Numbered from the stretch's first letter, positions 6,439 through 11,732 are shown. The stretch: 12,149 nucleotides of DNA from DASVHF01 sp036382695 (GCA_036382695.1 DASVHF010000052.1:1-12149), one strand, 5' to 3'. A program made the numbers and translations. Notes: a model not told the origin generated them from the sequence alone.

Positions 6439-6954
6439 TTATCTTTTCACTACCAATTCACTCAATGGCCGGCGGTCGTGTGGTGGGGGAGTCTCAGCTG
6501 GATAGCCTACTGGTAGCAGCGCAACTGGCCGCAGAGTCTGAGAAATATGAACGATCTCCCTTACCTTCTCTTCATCAAAAGCGCCGACCCAACAGGTACC
6601 AAGCCCCAGATCACTAGCAGCAATTTGTGCGTATGCACAAGCAATAGTGGCATCTTGCAGGGAGAAGAGTTCTTCACCACGCTTACGATATTTTTTAGCT
6701 GATTGATAAGGATCTTGGCAGAAAATTAAAATCACAGCCGCTTGCCCCAAAAAATCTTGATCATTTGCTGCAGCAGCGATTTGTTGTTTTGTTTGACTTT
6801 CTTTAACCACAAAAATTTTGTAGGCCTGGAGATTTCCAGCCGATGGAGCTTGCCTTGCCGCCTCCAAGATTTGGGTTAGCTTCTCTTCTTCGATTTCTTT
6901 TGGTAGATAAGCACGTATCGAATGTCTATTTTTTGCAATTTCCTGAAATCCCAT
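6439..6954 (-). CDS. Nitroreductase-family FMN-dependent oxidoreductase
   Basis: A 171-residue member of the flavin nitroreductase fold, expected to bind FMN as a cytoplasmic dimer and reduce nitro or quinone-like substrates with NAD(P)H. Seen: RHSIRAY (10-16) gives the RxSxR FMN-phosphate motif; APSAGNLQ (36-43) is the second signature; SLQDATIACAYAQIAASDLGLGTCWVG (98-124) is the conserved helix and loop; PVGYP sits near the C-terminus. It is at the short end of the family range. The ATG at 6954 has no SD; an extended -10 ends 9 bases upstream, so the mRNA is probably leaderless. Convergent with dnaB. The natural substrate is unknown; cofactor-modifying members of this fold exist, so redox detoxification is only the default guess. 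Confidence 0.92.
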   Translation of the reverse strand: MGFQEIAKNRHSIRAYLPKEIEEEKLTQILEAARQAPSAGNLQAYKIFVVKESQTKQQIAAAANDQDFLGQAAVILIFCQDPYQSAKKYRKRGEELFSLQDATIACAYAQIAASDLGLGTCWVGAFDEEKVREIVHISQTLRPVALLPVGYPAETPPPHDRRPLSELVVKR

Positions 6955-6963
6955 TAGTTAATT

Positions 6964-6972
6964 ATTTTATCA
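6964..6972 (-). promoter_or_regulatory. Extended -10 promoter of the nitroreductase gene, leaderless
   Basis: The minus strand reads TGATAAAAT, hexamer TAAAAT at 6969-6964, with 9 bases to the ATG at 6954. No good -35 is seen at 17 bases. The core is identical to that in front of hisS. Confidence 0.5.
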
Positions 6973-7021
6973 CAAAAGTGAGTTAATAAAATTAGAATAG
7001 GGGAGGAGGTGAAAAAGAGAA

Positions 7022-7056
7022 CCCCTTGCGGAACCAGGAAGTAATCCCGCAAGGGG
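7022..7056 (-). terminator. Strong terminator of the 204-residue protein gene
   Basis: A perfect 10-base-pair stem CCCCTTGCGG (7022-7031) / CCGCAAGGGG (7047-7056) encloses a 15-base loop. On the minus strand it is followed by TTCTCTTTTTC, a good U-rich tract. It lies 36 bases after the TAG stop at 7093. Confidence 0.85.
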
Positions 7057-7092
7057 GTGGGATCATACATAGGCTCGGTGGCGCTACGTTCA

Positions 7093-7707
7093 CTAACGCC
7101 GATGCATCTCCCTGATCTCTGGCTCTATGCCTAGTTCAACTCTGAAGCTGAGGCTAGGTGGCATACCGGGGACGTAGAACATCTGCCGGTAAAGCACCGC
7201 ATCCAGAGACCTTACCCTTCCGCCTTGAGCATAGAAGTAGATAGCCTTTGGTTTCTCTCTTGACCACTCCATCTCCGCGAAGGAGAACTCAAAGTCACCT
7301 GTGGCTGAGCGCGGTTCTACTCTGAGGGTGATTCTGTTTGCGGTCTGGAAGATCTCCTCGAACCTCGATTCATCAAGGACGCCGACATCCAAGATTTCCC
7401 CGGAAGACGCGTCCTCCTGGATCTGTGGAACCATCACGGTTGTCCTACCGATTGGCACAGGTTCCTCTTCTTGCCATACTCTTTTGTCTCTGCGAAGAGT
7501 GATCGTGCTCTCCCGGTAGACTTTGTTGCAAAGAGCAACGAGTCGGCGGGCGCACCTGAGAAAGTCGCCGGTGTTAATACAGCCCAGCCGCTTTCTCACT
7601 ATCGCGTGGTAACTGAGCTCAAACTCCGCCTTTCTTAGGACCCATTCGGGTGCCTGACGGCTTCCGATAGCACCTTTCGGCTCAAGTAATGCTGGAACAC
7701 CTGACAT
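7093..7707 (-). CDS. Unrecognised 204-residue cytoplasmic protein
   Basis: I cannot assign a family. Seen: a start MSGVPALLEPKG; a helical, Arg/Cys-containing stretch (about 20-70, FELSYHAIVRKRLGC and FLRCARRLVALCNKVYRE); then a beta-rich half with ITLRRDKRVW, TTVMVPQI, RITLRVEPRS, FEFSFAEMEW and KAIYFYAQGG; and a C-terminus PSLSFRVELGIEPEIREM. No signal peptide, membrane segment or zinc motif of standard spacing. The start at 7707 is chosen because AAGGAGG lies 8 bases upstream; the longer reading to 7803 would start inside the promoter. It stands alone: exact consensus promoter, about 61-base leader, strong SD and strong terminator, so it should be well expressed. Its sequence is more G+C-rich than the flanking genes. 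Confidence 0.82.
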   Translation of the reverse strand: MSGVPALLEPKGAIGSRQAPEWVLRKAEFELSYHAIVRKRLGCINTGDFLRCARRLVALCNKVYRESTITLRRDKRVWQEEEPVPIGRTTVMVPQIQEDASSGEILDVGVLDESRFEEIFQTANRITLRVEPRSATGDFEFSFAEMEWSREKPKAIYFYAQGGRVRSLDAVLYRQMFYVPGMPPSLSFRVELGIEPEIREMHRR

Positions 7708-7715
7708 CGCGTCTC

Positions 7716-7722
7716 CCTCCTT
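7716..7722 (-). promoter_or_regulatory. Shine-Dalgarno of the 204-residue protein gene
   Basis: The minus strand reads AAGGAGG followed by 8 bases and ATG at 7707. It settles the start codon. Confidence 0.88.
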
Positions 7723-7774
7723 GTCGTATAATTCGTGACCTGGTGGCCATTTACGTTCCAAATCGGATCGAGCC

Positions 7775-7803
7775 ATTATAGCAAATAATAGAGTGTGTGT
7801 CAA
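7775..7803 (-). promoter_or_regulatory. Exact consensus promoter of the 204-residue protein gene
   Basis: On the minus strand: -35 TTGACA (7803-7798), 17-base spacer, -10 TATAAT (7780-7775), plus an extended TGC. Every consensus position matches. Expected start near 7768. It is back to back with the tRNA-Leu promoter, whose -35 begins 34 bases away. Confidence 0.93.
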
Positions 7804-7836
7804 AGACTATAGGACGTGAGAGGTAAGCAAGCTTTA

Positions 7837-7865
7837 TTGAAAAAATAGGATCAAAGTTATATAAT
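7837..7865 (+). promoter_or_regulatory. Promoter of tRNA-Leu and efp
   Basis: -35 TTGAAA (7837-7842), 17-base spacer, -10 TATAAT (7860-7865). Expected start near 7872, about 6 bases before the mature tRNA 5' end. As no promoter can fit between tRNA and efp, it should drive both. Confidence 0.92.
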
Positions 7866-7877
7866 TTAAAATTGCTT

Positions 7878-7964
7878 GCCGAGGTGGCGGAATGGCAGAC
7901 GCGCGGGTCTCAAAAACCCGTGGGGCTTTGCCCCATGAGGGTTCGACTCCCTCCCTCGGCACCA
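7878..7964 (+). tRNA. tRNA-Leu (anticodon CAA)
   Basis: An 87-base class II tRNA that reads UUG codons. Seen: acceptor stem GCCGAGG (7878-7884) with CCTCGGC (7954-7960), discriminator A and encoded CCA (7962-7964); D arm around GGCGGAATGGCAGACGC; anticodon stem CGGGT/ACCCG with loop CTCAAAA; long variable arm GGGGC-TTT-GCCCC; T arm GAGGG-TTCGACT-CCCTC. The long variable arm and anticodon agree on leucine. The 3' CCA is followed by five T and then the efp start codon. Confidence 0.97.
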
Positions 7965-7969
7965 TTTTT

Positions 7970-8533
7970 ATGCTAAACGTTACAGAACTTCGAGCCGGGA
8001 CTACATTCAAAGATTCCCAAGGAAGCTGGGAAGTAATTAGTTATAAACATACCAAAATGGGTAGGGGAAGCGCGAATATACGGGTAAAGGTTCGTAACTT
8101 AAAAACAGACACAACCATTGAAAAAACATTTACCTCTGGTCAAAAAGTAGAAGAATTAAAACTCTCCAAGAAAAAAGGCCAGTTTTTATACGTTGATGAA
8201 GAAAGTATTGTTTTCATGGATCCGATATCATTTGAACAATTTAGTTTGCCGAAAGCTGCAGCGGCCGGAGGCGAGAAGTATCTAAAAGAAGAGGGGATCT
8301 ATGAAATTCTTGTGGCCGAAGAGCGAGTCTTGAATGTCGAAATTCCAAAACTTGTTACACTTGCCGTTGCAGAAACCGGCCCGAGTGTAAAAGGTGATAC
8401 GGTCTCGGGGGCAAGTAAGGATGCAACACTCGAAAATGGGTTAATGGTAAAAGTACCTTTGTTTATTAATACTGGAGATAAAGTGAAAGTAGACACTAGG
8501 AATAATGAGTATATTGAGAGAGTGAAAAAGTAG
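7970..8533 (+). CDS. efp: Elongation factor P (Arg at the modification site)
   Basis: A 187-residue EF-P, which binds between the P and E sites and relieves ribosomes stalled at polyproline. Seen: KOW-like domain I (MLNVTELRAGTTF; NIRVKVRNLKTDTTIEKTF), OB domain II, and the C-terminal OB domain with the EF-P signature spanning PSVKGDTVSGASKDATLENG. At the loop tip, where E. coli has Lys34 in PGKGQ, this protein has KMGRGSA with Arg32. Arg32 EF-P in Pseudomonas and Shewanella is rhamnosylated by EarP; neither EarP nor EpmA/B is in this window. The start is the ATG at 7970; an upstream frame through the tRNA is not real. Only five bases separate it from the tRNA CCA, so processed efp mRNA would be nearly leaderless. 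pepP/pepQ-like peptidases often neighbour efp; here one lies two genes away. Confidence 0.96.
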   Translation: MLNVTELRAGTTFKDSQGSWEVISYKHTKMGRGSANIRVKVRNLKTDTTIEKTFTSGQKVEELKLSKKKGQFLYVDEESIVFMDPISFEQFSLPKAAAAGGEKYLKEEGIYEILVAEERVLNVEIPKLVTLAVAETGPSVKGDTVSGASKDATLENGLMVKVPLFINTGDKVKVDTRNNEYIERVKK

Positions 8534-8549
8534 TTTTTTTGCCCCAAAT

Positions 8550-8990
8550 TTATCGGAATAAGAACACCAAAGCTGCTAGACTGACTGCAAATGCGGAAAG
8601 CAAGCCGTGTGCAAACCTCACGTTATACTGGACATTAGAGTGATATCTATTAAACCTGTCAATCAGCGGCAGCTTGATAAGCGGTGTTTTTACGTGACGT
8701 GAAAACGCCATGATGAAATCAGGTAAAGTGGCTAAAAACGCTCCAAGCAAAATAATTGCTTGTCGGGGGTCTCCTTGGGAAATCAAAAAAATTAGGGATG
8801 CTCCAAACACATAGTCAACCACAACCCCACCTACCACCTTCTTACTAAACGGTGCCTTGGGGGAACCATCCCAATGAGGAGTCATATCAAGAACAAAATG
8901 ACTAAAAAAAGCCGCTGGTAACGCGATTGAAGGTTCTGGTATAGAGCGCGCAATAGCTGCTCCAACTAGTAAGTGGGGTGTAGATAACAT
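8550..8990 (-). CDS. Membrane protein, YdjM/DUF457-like (predicted membrane-bound metal-dependent hydrolase)
   Basis: A 146-residue multi-pass protein. Seen: start MLSTPHLLVGAAIARSIP with an early His, then AAFFSHFVLDMTPHWDG, whose SHFVLDxxPHWD pattern is the hallmark of the YdjM/DUF457 group of predicted membrane metal-dependent hydrolases; hydrophobic segments at about 54-74 (VVGGVVVDYVFGASLIFLIS), 79-96 (IILLGAFLATLPDFIMAF) and the C-terminus (LLSAFAVSLAALVFLF). The biochemical role of the family is not established. The start at 8990 is preferred over an upstream ATG at 9050: the latter precedes the promoter, and the -10 TAATAT ends 11 bases before 8990, making the mRNA near-leaderless. 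Convergent with efp, separated by 16 bases that hold a T run. Confidence 0.82.
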   Translation of the reverse strand: MLSTPHLLVGAAIARSIPEPSIALPAAFFSHFVLDMTPHWDGSPKAPFSKKVVGGVVVDYVFGASLIFLISQGDPRQAIILLGAFLATLPDFIMAFSRHVKTPLIKLPLIDRFNRYHSNVQYNVRFAHGLLSAFAVSLAALVFLFR

Positions 8991-9001
8991 GCTAGGTTTA
9001 A

Positions 9002-9031
9002 ATATTACGCTATTTGTGGTATATTTGTCAA
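9002..9031 (-). promoter_or_regulatory. Promoter of the DUF457-like gene, near-leaderless
   Basis: On the minus strand: -35 TTGACA (9031-9026), 18-base spacer, -10 TAATAT (9007-9002). Eleven bases then lead to ATG at 8990, predicting a leader of about 4 bases. Confidence 0.78.
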
Positions 9032-9098
9032 TCGCAGCAGCGATAGGCAAATACAGTTAAAATGTAGCCTACTAAAATTTGCCCACGAAAAAGAAAAA

Positions 9099-9719
9099 AT
9101 GGTTGCTGATTTTATAACGTTTTTAACAAATAGTCTGACGATTGTTATCATGGTCGCCTATATTTTTGCTCTTTGGGCGGCTTTGGTTGTCTGGACTTGG
9201 TTGGATATTAGCGCCAGAACCGATAATGTTTTTTACAGATTCGGTGCGATACTAATTGTTGCTACGGGAGCGATATTGGGCTTTGCTATCTATCTTCTTA
9301 TGCGGCCAGCCTTTACAAAAGAAGAGGGGCGTGTAAGGGAAGTTGAAGAAGCTATTTTTGCTTCGCAGACTCAGCTGCAAGCATGCCCCGTCTGTTATGC
9401 AGCGATACGGAAAGATTTTGCTTTTTGTCCTAGCTGCTCAGCGAAGTTGGCGGTGGAATGTGTATCATGCCAAAAGAAAATTAATCCGGCTTGGATCAGT
9501 TGTCCTTATTGTGGAGCAAGACAAAGGCAAATCAAGGAAAGAGAGGCACCAGTAGTTAAAGGACCGAGTTTGCTAGAAAAAAGTATTTTACTTGTCGTTG
9601 GAGTAAGAACAATATTTTCAAATTGGAATGTTAAAAATAAACCCAAGGTTCCTACAACTGCTCATTTGCAAACAAAGGCTCACCGACGTAAGAAGCCGGC
9701 TAAAAAGAAGAAATCTTGA
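9099..9719 (+). CDS. Membrane protein with double zinc ribbon
   Basis: A 206-residue protein with two membrane helices (about 12-34 and 47-68) followed by a cytoplasmic double zinc ribbon and a basic tail. Seen: four CxxC pairs, C96/C99, C110/C113, C121/C124 and C135/C138, forming two treble-clef or rubredoxin-like ribbons; a Lys-rich end AHRRKKPAKKKKS. The family is recognisable as double-zinc-ribbon membrane proteins of unknown role; nucleic-acid or protein contact at the membrane is inferred. The start has no clear SD; TAAAAT at 9073-9078 is a weak -10 candidate. Its last 92 bases overlap the start of the M24 peptidase gene in another frame, so the two are probably translated from one transcript. 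It ends with TGA. Confidence 0.85.
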   Translation: MVADFITFLTNSLTIVIMVAYIFALWAALVVWTWLDISARTDNVFYRFGAILIVATGAILGFAIYLLMRPAFTKEEGRVREVEEAIFASQTQLQACPVCYAAIRKDFAFCPSCSAKLAVECVSCQKKINPAWISCPYCGARQRQIKEREAPVVKGPSLLEKSILLVVGVRTIFSNWNVKNKPKVPTTAHLQTKAHRRKKPAKKKKS

Positions 9720-10746
9720 CGCGTATCTTATTTCTTCCCCAAGCAATAAGTATTATCTAACTGGTTGGAAAGGCGATGTCGAGTCTGGCTTTGTCCTAAT
9801 CACCCAAAAGAAAAAATTTATCATTACCGATTCTCGCTATACTGAGCATGCAATACGCGAAAGTAGCGGCTTCGAAGTGATTGAAATAGATGAAGGAGTA
9901 GGCCCAGCTTTGCGCGAAATCATCCACAAGAAAAAACTGCGCAGAATTGGTTACGAGTCCCACCATTTGGATGTTTTTTCTTTTAAAAGAATCAAGAAGT
10001 ATCTAAAGAGTGTCCGGTTGGTTCCAGTAGCACATTTGGTAGAAGAGGTACGGAGCGTAAAGGACGAAGTAGAAATTGCCAATATCAAAAAAGCTGTTGG
10101 TATTGGTCAAAAAGCTTTTAAACATATTTTGAAATTCATTCGTCCCGGAATTACCGAAAAGCAGGTTGCCTGGGAAATGGAAAGATACATGAGGGGTTTG
10201 GGGGCAGAAAAGGCGGCTTGGGATCCTTTTATTGTTGCGGCCGGGAAAAACTCTTCAGTGGCTCACTGGGGAGCGGGGGACACAAAAATAAAAAAAGGAG
10301 ATAGCGTGCAGCTAGATTACGGCTGCTCTTTTCGTGGTTATGTCTGTGATATTTCTAGAGTAATTTTTGTTGGGAAGCCAACTAGCGAACAAAAAAGAAT
10401 TTATAATCTAGTTTTAGAAGCCCAAAGGTTAGCCTTGAATTTAGTTAAATCAGGGAGGCAGGCAGCCACTATCGATAAAAAAGTCCGGGCTTTTCTTGAA
10501 AAGCATACAAAACACTTCTACCGCCACGCTCTTGGTCATGGATTGGGATTGGAAGTCCACGAGCTTCCTTACGTCAATATTTTACGAAAAAATAAACTTG
10601 CTGCCGGTAATGTGATTACCATCGAACCGGGAATTTATATTCCAGGCTGGGGTGGGATAAGAATAGAAGATATGGTACTGGTGACAAAAGAAGGCTGCGA
10701 ACTCCTTACCAAAGCTCCAAAGAAGATCGAAGAAGTAACCATATAA
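9628..10746 (+). CDS. M24-family Xaa-Pro peptidase (aminopeptidase P / prolidase type)
   Basis: A 372-residue metallopeptidase that removes N-terminal residues ahead of proline or cleaves Xaa-Pro dipeptides. Seen: a creatinase-like N-terminal domain (RSRLKRRNLDAYLISSPSNK to about 135) and a pita-bread catalytic domain from about 145, with ligands Asp230 (QLDYG), Asp241 (VCDISR), His304 (HALGHGLG), Glu333 (TIEPGIY) and Glu347 (RIEDM), plus His213 and His311. All five metal ligands are present. Sequence alone does not separate pepP from pepQ. The ATG at 9628 lies 92 bases inside the preceding gene and lacks an SD; no ATG, GTG or TTG occurs soon after, so either this is the start or a rare codon such as ATT at 9664 is used. 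Proline-peptide turnover fits the nearby efp. Confidence 0.93.
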   Translation: MLKINPRFLQLLICKQRLTDVRSRLKRRNLDAYLISSPSNKYYLTGWKGDVESGFVLITQKKKFIITDSRYTEHAIRESSGFEVIEIDEGVGPALREIIHKKKLRRIGYESHHLDVFSFKRIKKYLKSVRLVPVAHLVEEVRSVKDEVEIANIKKAVGIGQKAFKHILKFIRPGITEKQVAWEMERYMRGLGAEKAAWDPFIVAAGKNSSVAHWGAGDTKIKKGDSVQLDYGCSFRGYVCDISRVIFVGKPTSEQKRIYNLVLEAQRLALNLVKSGRQAATIDKKVRAFLEKHTKHFYRHALGHGLGLEVHELPYVNILRKNKLAAGNVITIEPGIYIPGWGGIRIEDMVLVTKEGCELLTKAPKKIEEVTI

Positions 10747-10748
10747 AT

Positions 10749-10769
10749 TGACAAGGAGTCTCCTTGTCA
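10749..10769. terminator. Palindromic hairpin after the M24 peptidase gene
   Basis: TGACAAGGA (10749-10757) pairs perfectly with TCCTTGTCA (10761-10769) around GTC. It lies two bases after the TAA stop. A third half-copy, CCTTGTCA, follows at 10775-10782 and could compete for pairing. There is no U tract right after it, so it may protect the mRNA end or be a REP-like unit rather than a classic terminator. Confidence 0.45.
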
Positions 10770-10809
10770 TCCTACCTTGTCACCCTCGTCATATTCGCTT
10801 TTTTCCTCG

Positions 10810-10838
10810 TTGACTTTTGGCCGATAGTCTAGTATCAT
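10810..10838 (+). promoter_or_regulatory. Promoter of the RAM-domain gene
   Basis: -35 TTGACT (10810-10815), 17-base spacer, -10 TATCAT (10833-10838). Expected start near 10845, with a leader of about 33 bases carrying the SD. Confidence 0.78.
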
Positions 10839-10861
10839 TTTTTTCCGAAACAACAGGCGGG

Positions 10862-10871
10862 AAGGAGGTGA
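10862..10871 (+). promoter_or_regulatory. Perfect Shine-Dalgarno of the RAM-domain gene
   Basis: AAGGAGGTGA, the same ten bases as before the sigma-factor gene, with 6 bases to TTG (10878) and 9 to GTG (10881). Spacing measured from AGGAGG is 9 to TTG and 12 to GTG, which slightly favours TTG. Confidence 0.9.
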
Positions 10872-10877
10872 GATAAG

Positions 10878-11132
10878 TTGGTGAAAGCCTACGTGCTCGT
10901 TTCAGTGACAACGGGCAAGGTGAGGAGCGTCCAGGAAGGTCTCTCTGAGCTGAAGGGAGGCCACGAGGTGGAAGTGCTAGCGGCTGACAATACCACCGGT
11001 CCGTTTGACGTCATCGTGCTTCTGAAGGGCGGTGACATGAACGACGTCGCAAAGTTCGTCGCGGAGTCAATTCCTCAGGTGAATGGTGTCGAGCGGACTC
11101 TTACCTGTTGGGTAACACCGGCGGGTGACTAG
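10878..11132 (+). CDS. Stand-alone Lrp/AsnC ligand-binding (RAM) domain protein
   Basis: An 84-residue protein consisting only of the alpha/beta RAM domain that in Lrp/AsnC regulators binds amino acids and forms oligomers; the DNA-binding HTH is absent. Seen: KAYVLVSVTTGKVRSVQEGL (first strand and helix), TGPFDVIVLLKGGDMNDVAKFV (second strand pair and helix) and the closing GVERTLTCWV, which is the diagnostic end of such domains. The family is known to form ring-like oligomers or to modify full-length Lrp partners. The start is TTG (10878) or GTG (10881); the protein differs by one residue. It has its own promoter, a perfect SD and a strong terminator. G+C-rich wobble positions distinguish it from the peptidase gene before it. 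Confidence 0.9.
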   Translation: MVKAYVLVSVTTGKVRSVQEGLSELKGGHEVEVLAADNTTGPFDVIVLLKGGDMNDVAKFVAESIPQVNGVERTLTCWVTPAGD

Positions 11133-11164
11133 GTGTAGGAGCAGCCAATGCACCTCTGCAGTAC

Positions 11165-11211
11165 GGGGTAAGCGTATCAGGTCTCTGACGCGTTTGCCCC
11201 TTCCGTTTTTT
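11165..11211 (+). terminator. Strong terminator of the RAM-domain gene
   Basis: GGGGTAAGCGTATCAG (11165-11180) pairs with CTGACGCGTTTGCCCC (11185-11200) over 16 positions, with three G-U pairs and one A-C mismatch, around loop GTCT. The tract TTCCGTTTTTTCTC follows. This is a convincing intrinsic terminator. Confidence 0.88.
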
Positions 11212-11281
11212 CTCTTGTTAAATTGGTACAAACTACCCCTCGCGGTTAATTTCCTATGTAAATTTTCAGATGAAATGAGAG

Positions 11282-11545
11282 TTAGTCCGTCTGTGCAGAG
11301 GGGGTGGCAGACTCGGTAGCTGTGGCGGAAGGGGTAGCAATCTGCGCGCTAGGAGAAGCTTTTTTGATTACAACAGGCGGGATGGGAGTTGCGCCGGTTC
11401 GATAATATGAGATAGCTAACAGTGCTATGGTAAGTGCGAGAAATCCAATTATTGCACCAAGTATAACGTTTCGCCAACCAATTCTGAGGGGGTTTGAGTA
11501 TATTGCAGTTGGTTTTGGTGGCTGAAAATCCGTGTCTTCAGGCAT
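11282..11545 (-). CDS. Small single-pass membrane protein with Ser/Thr/Pro/Ala-rich tail
   Basis: An 87-residue protein of unknown function. Seen: a Pro-rich cytoplasmic start (MPEDTDFQPPKPTAIYSN), one membrane helix at about 27-48 (VILGAIIGFLALTIALLAIS), then an outside tail of about 38 residues made almost wholly of Ser, Thr, Ala and Pro (SPSAQIATPSATATESATPS), typical of flexible surface stalks. Arg/Trp before the helix and Tyr/Arg after it do not settle topology. The ATG at 11545 directly follows a TATAAT box by 7 bases, so the mRNA is leaderless; this also confirms the start. It is divergent from pepA across a repeat array. It may be a lineage-specific protein; low complexity prevents a family call. 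Confidence 0.75.
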   Translation of the reverse strand: MPEDTDFQPPKPTAIYSNPLRIGWRNVILGAIIGFLALTIALLAISYYRTGATPIPPVVIKKASPSAQIATPSATATESATPSAQTD

Positions 11546-11552
11546 TAAATTT

Positions 11553-11582
11553 ATTATAGCACGCTCCGCAACTAAAATTCAA
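11553..11582 (-). promoter_or_regulatory. Promoter of the small membrane protein, leaderless
   Basis: On the minus strand: -35 TTGAAT (11582-11577), 18-base spacer, -10 TATAAT (11558-11553) with an extended TGC. Only 7 bases lie between the hexamer and the ATG, so transcription should start at or one base before the codon. The -35 sits at the centre of the palindrome in repeat copy 1. Confidence 0.75.
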
Positions 11583-11703
11583 GAATTTTAGGTGCTCCTG
11601 CATGCTGCAACCACCTTGTGGATTAAGCACGCTCCGTAACAAAATTTCAAGAATTTTTGGATCGTTTCACGCTCCGCGACCACTTCCTCCGATCAAATCG
11701 GAG
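11558..11703. repeat. Array of head-plus-hairpin repeats upstream of pepA
   Basis: Copies 11558-11592 and 11626-11660 are both 35 bases and match at 31 positions: a head AGCACGCTCCGYAAC followed by a hairpin. Stems: CTAAAATTC-AA-GAATTTTAG in the first, CAAAATTTC-AA-GAATTTTTG in the second (one mismatch). One change is compensatory, T-A becoming A-T. A third head, CACGCTCCGCGACCAC (11668-11683), is followed by the unrelated hairpin CTCCGAT-CAA-ATCGGAG (11687-11703). A degenerate head, CATGCTGCAA (11601-11610), is followed by CCAC-CTT-GTGG (11611-11621). So one head motif recurs four times, each time with a hairpin. Confidence 0.65.
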
Positions 11704-11732
11704 TTCATGAACTATCCTCAAGTTTGTCAGCC

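Noticed and set aside
7000..7036. Orphan Shine-Dalgarno GGGGAGGAGGTGA on the plus strand with a short frame (GTG to TAA at 7009-7044)
   Set aside because: The SD overlaps the GTG, the frame is 11 codons through a terminator stem, and no plus-strand gene follows. On the minus strand it simply lies beyond the terminator U tract.
7708..7803. 32-residue extension of the 204-residue protein
   Set aside because: It would begin within the exact consensus promoter and has no SD; AAGGAGG serves 7707.
7892..7969. N-terminal extension of EF-P reading through the tRNA
   Set aside because: It translates tRNA-Leu sequence; EF-P homology begins exactly at the ATG at 7970.
8525..8540. A5/T7 inverted repeat after efp as a bidirectional terminator
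   Set aside because: The stem is only A-T pairs and too weak; the T run is noted but not called.
8991..9050. 20-residue extension of the DUF457-like protein
   Set aside because: Its ATG lies upstream of the -35/-10 pair at 9031-9002; MLSTPHLL is the typical family start.
11125..11319. Plus-strand 64-codon frame after the RAM gene
   Set aside because: It runs through the strong terminator and antisense to the small membrane protein, and has no SD or recognisable product.
11558..11703. CRISPR array
   Set aside because: Repeats are imperfect, few, unequal in spacing and diverge in their hairpin half; no cas genes are present.
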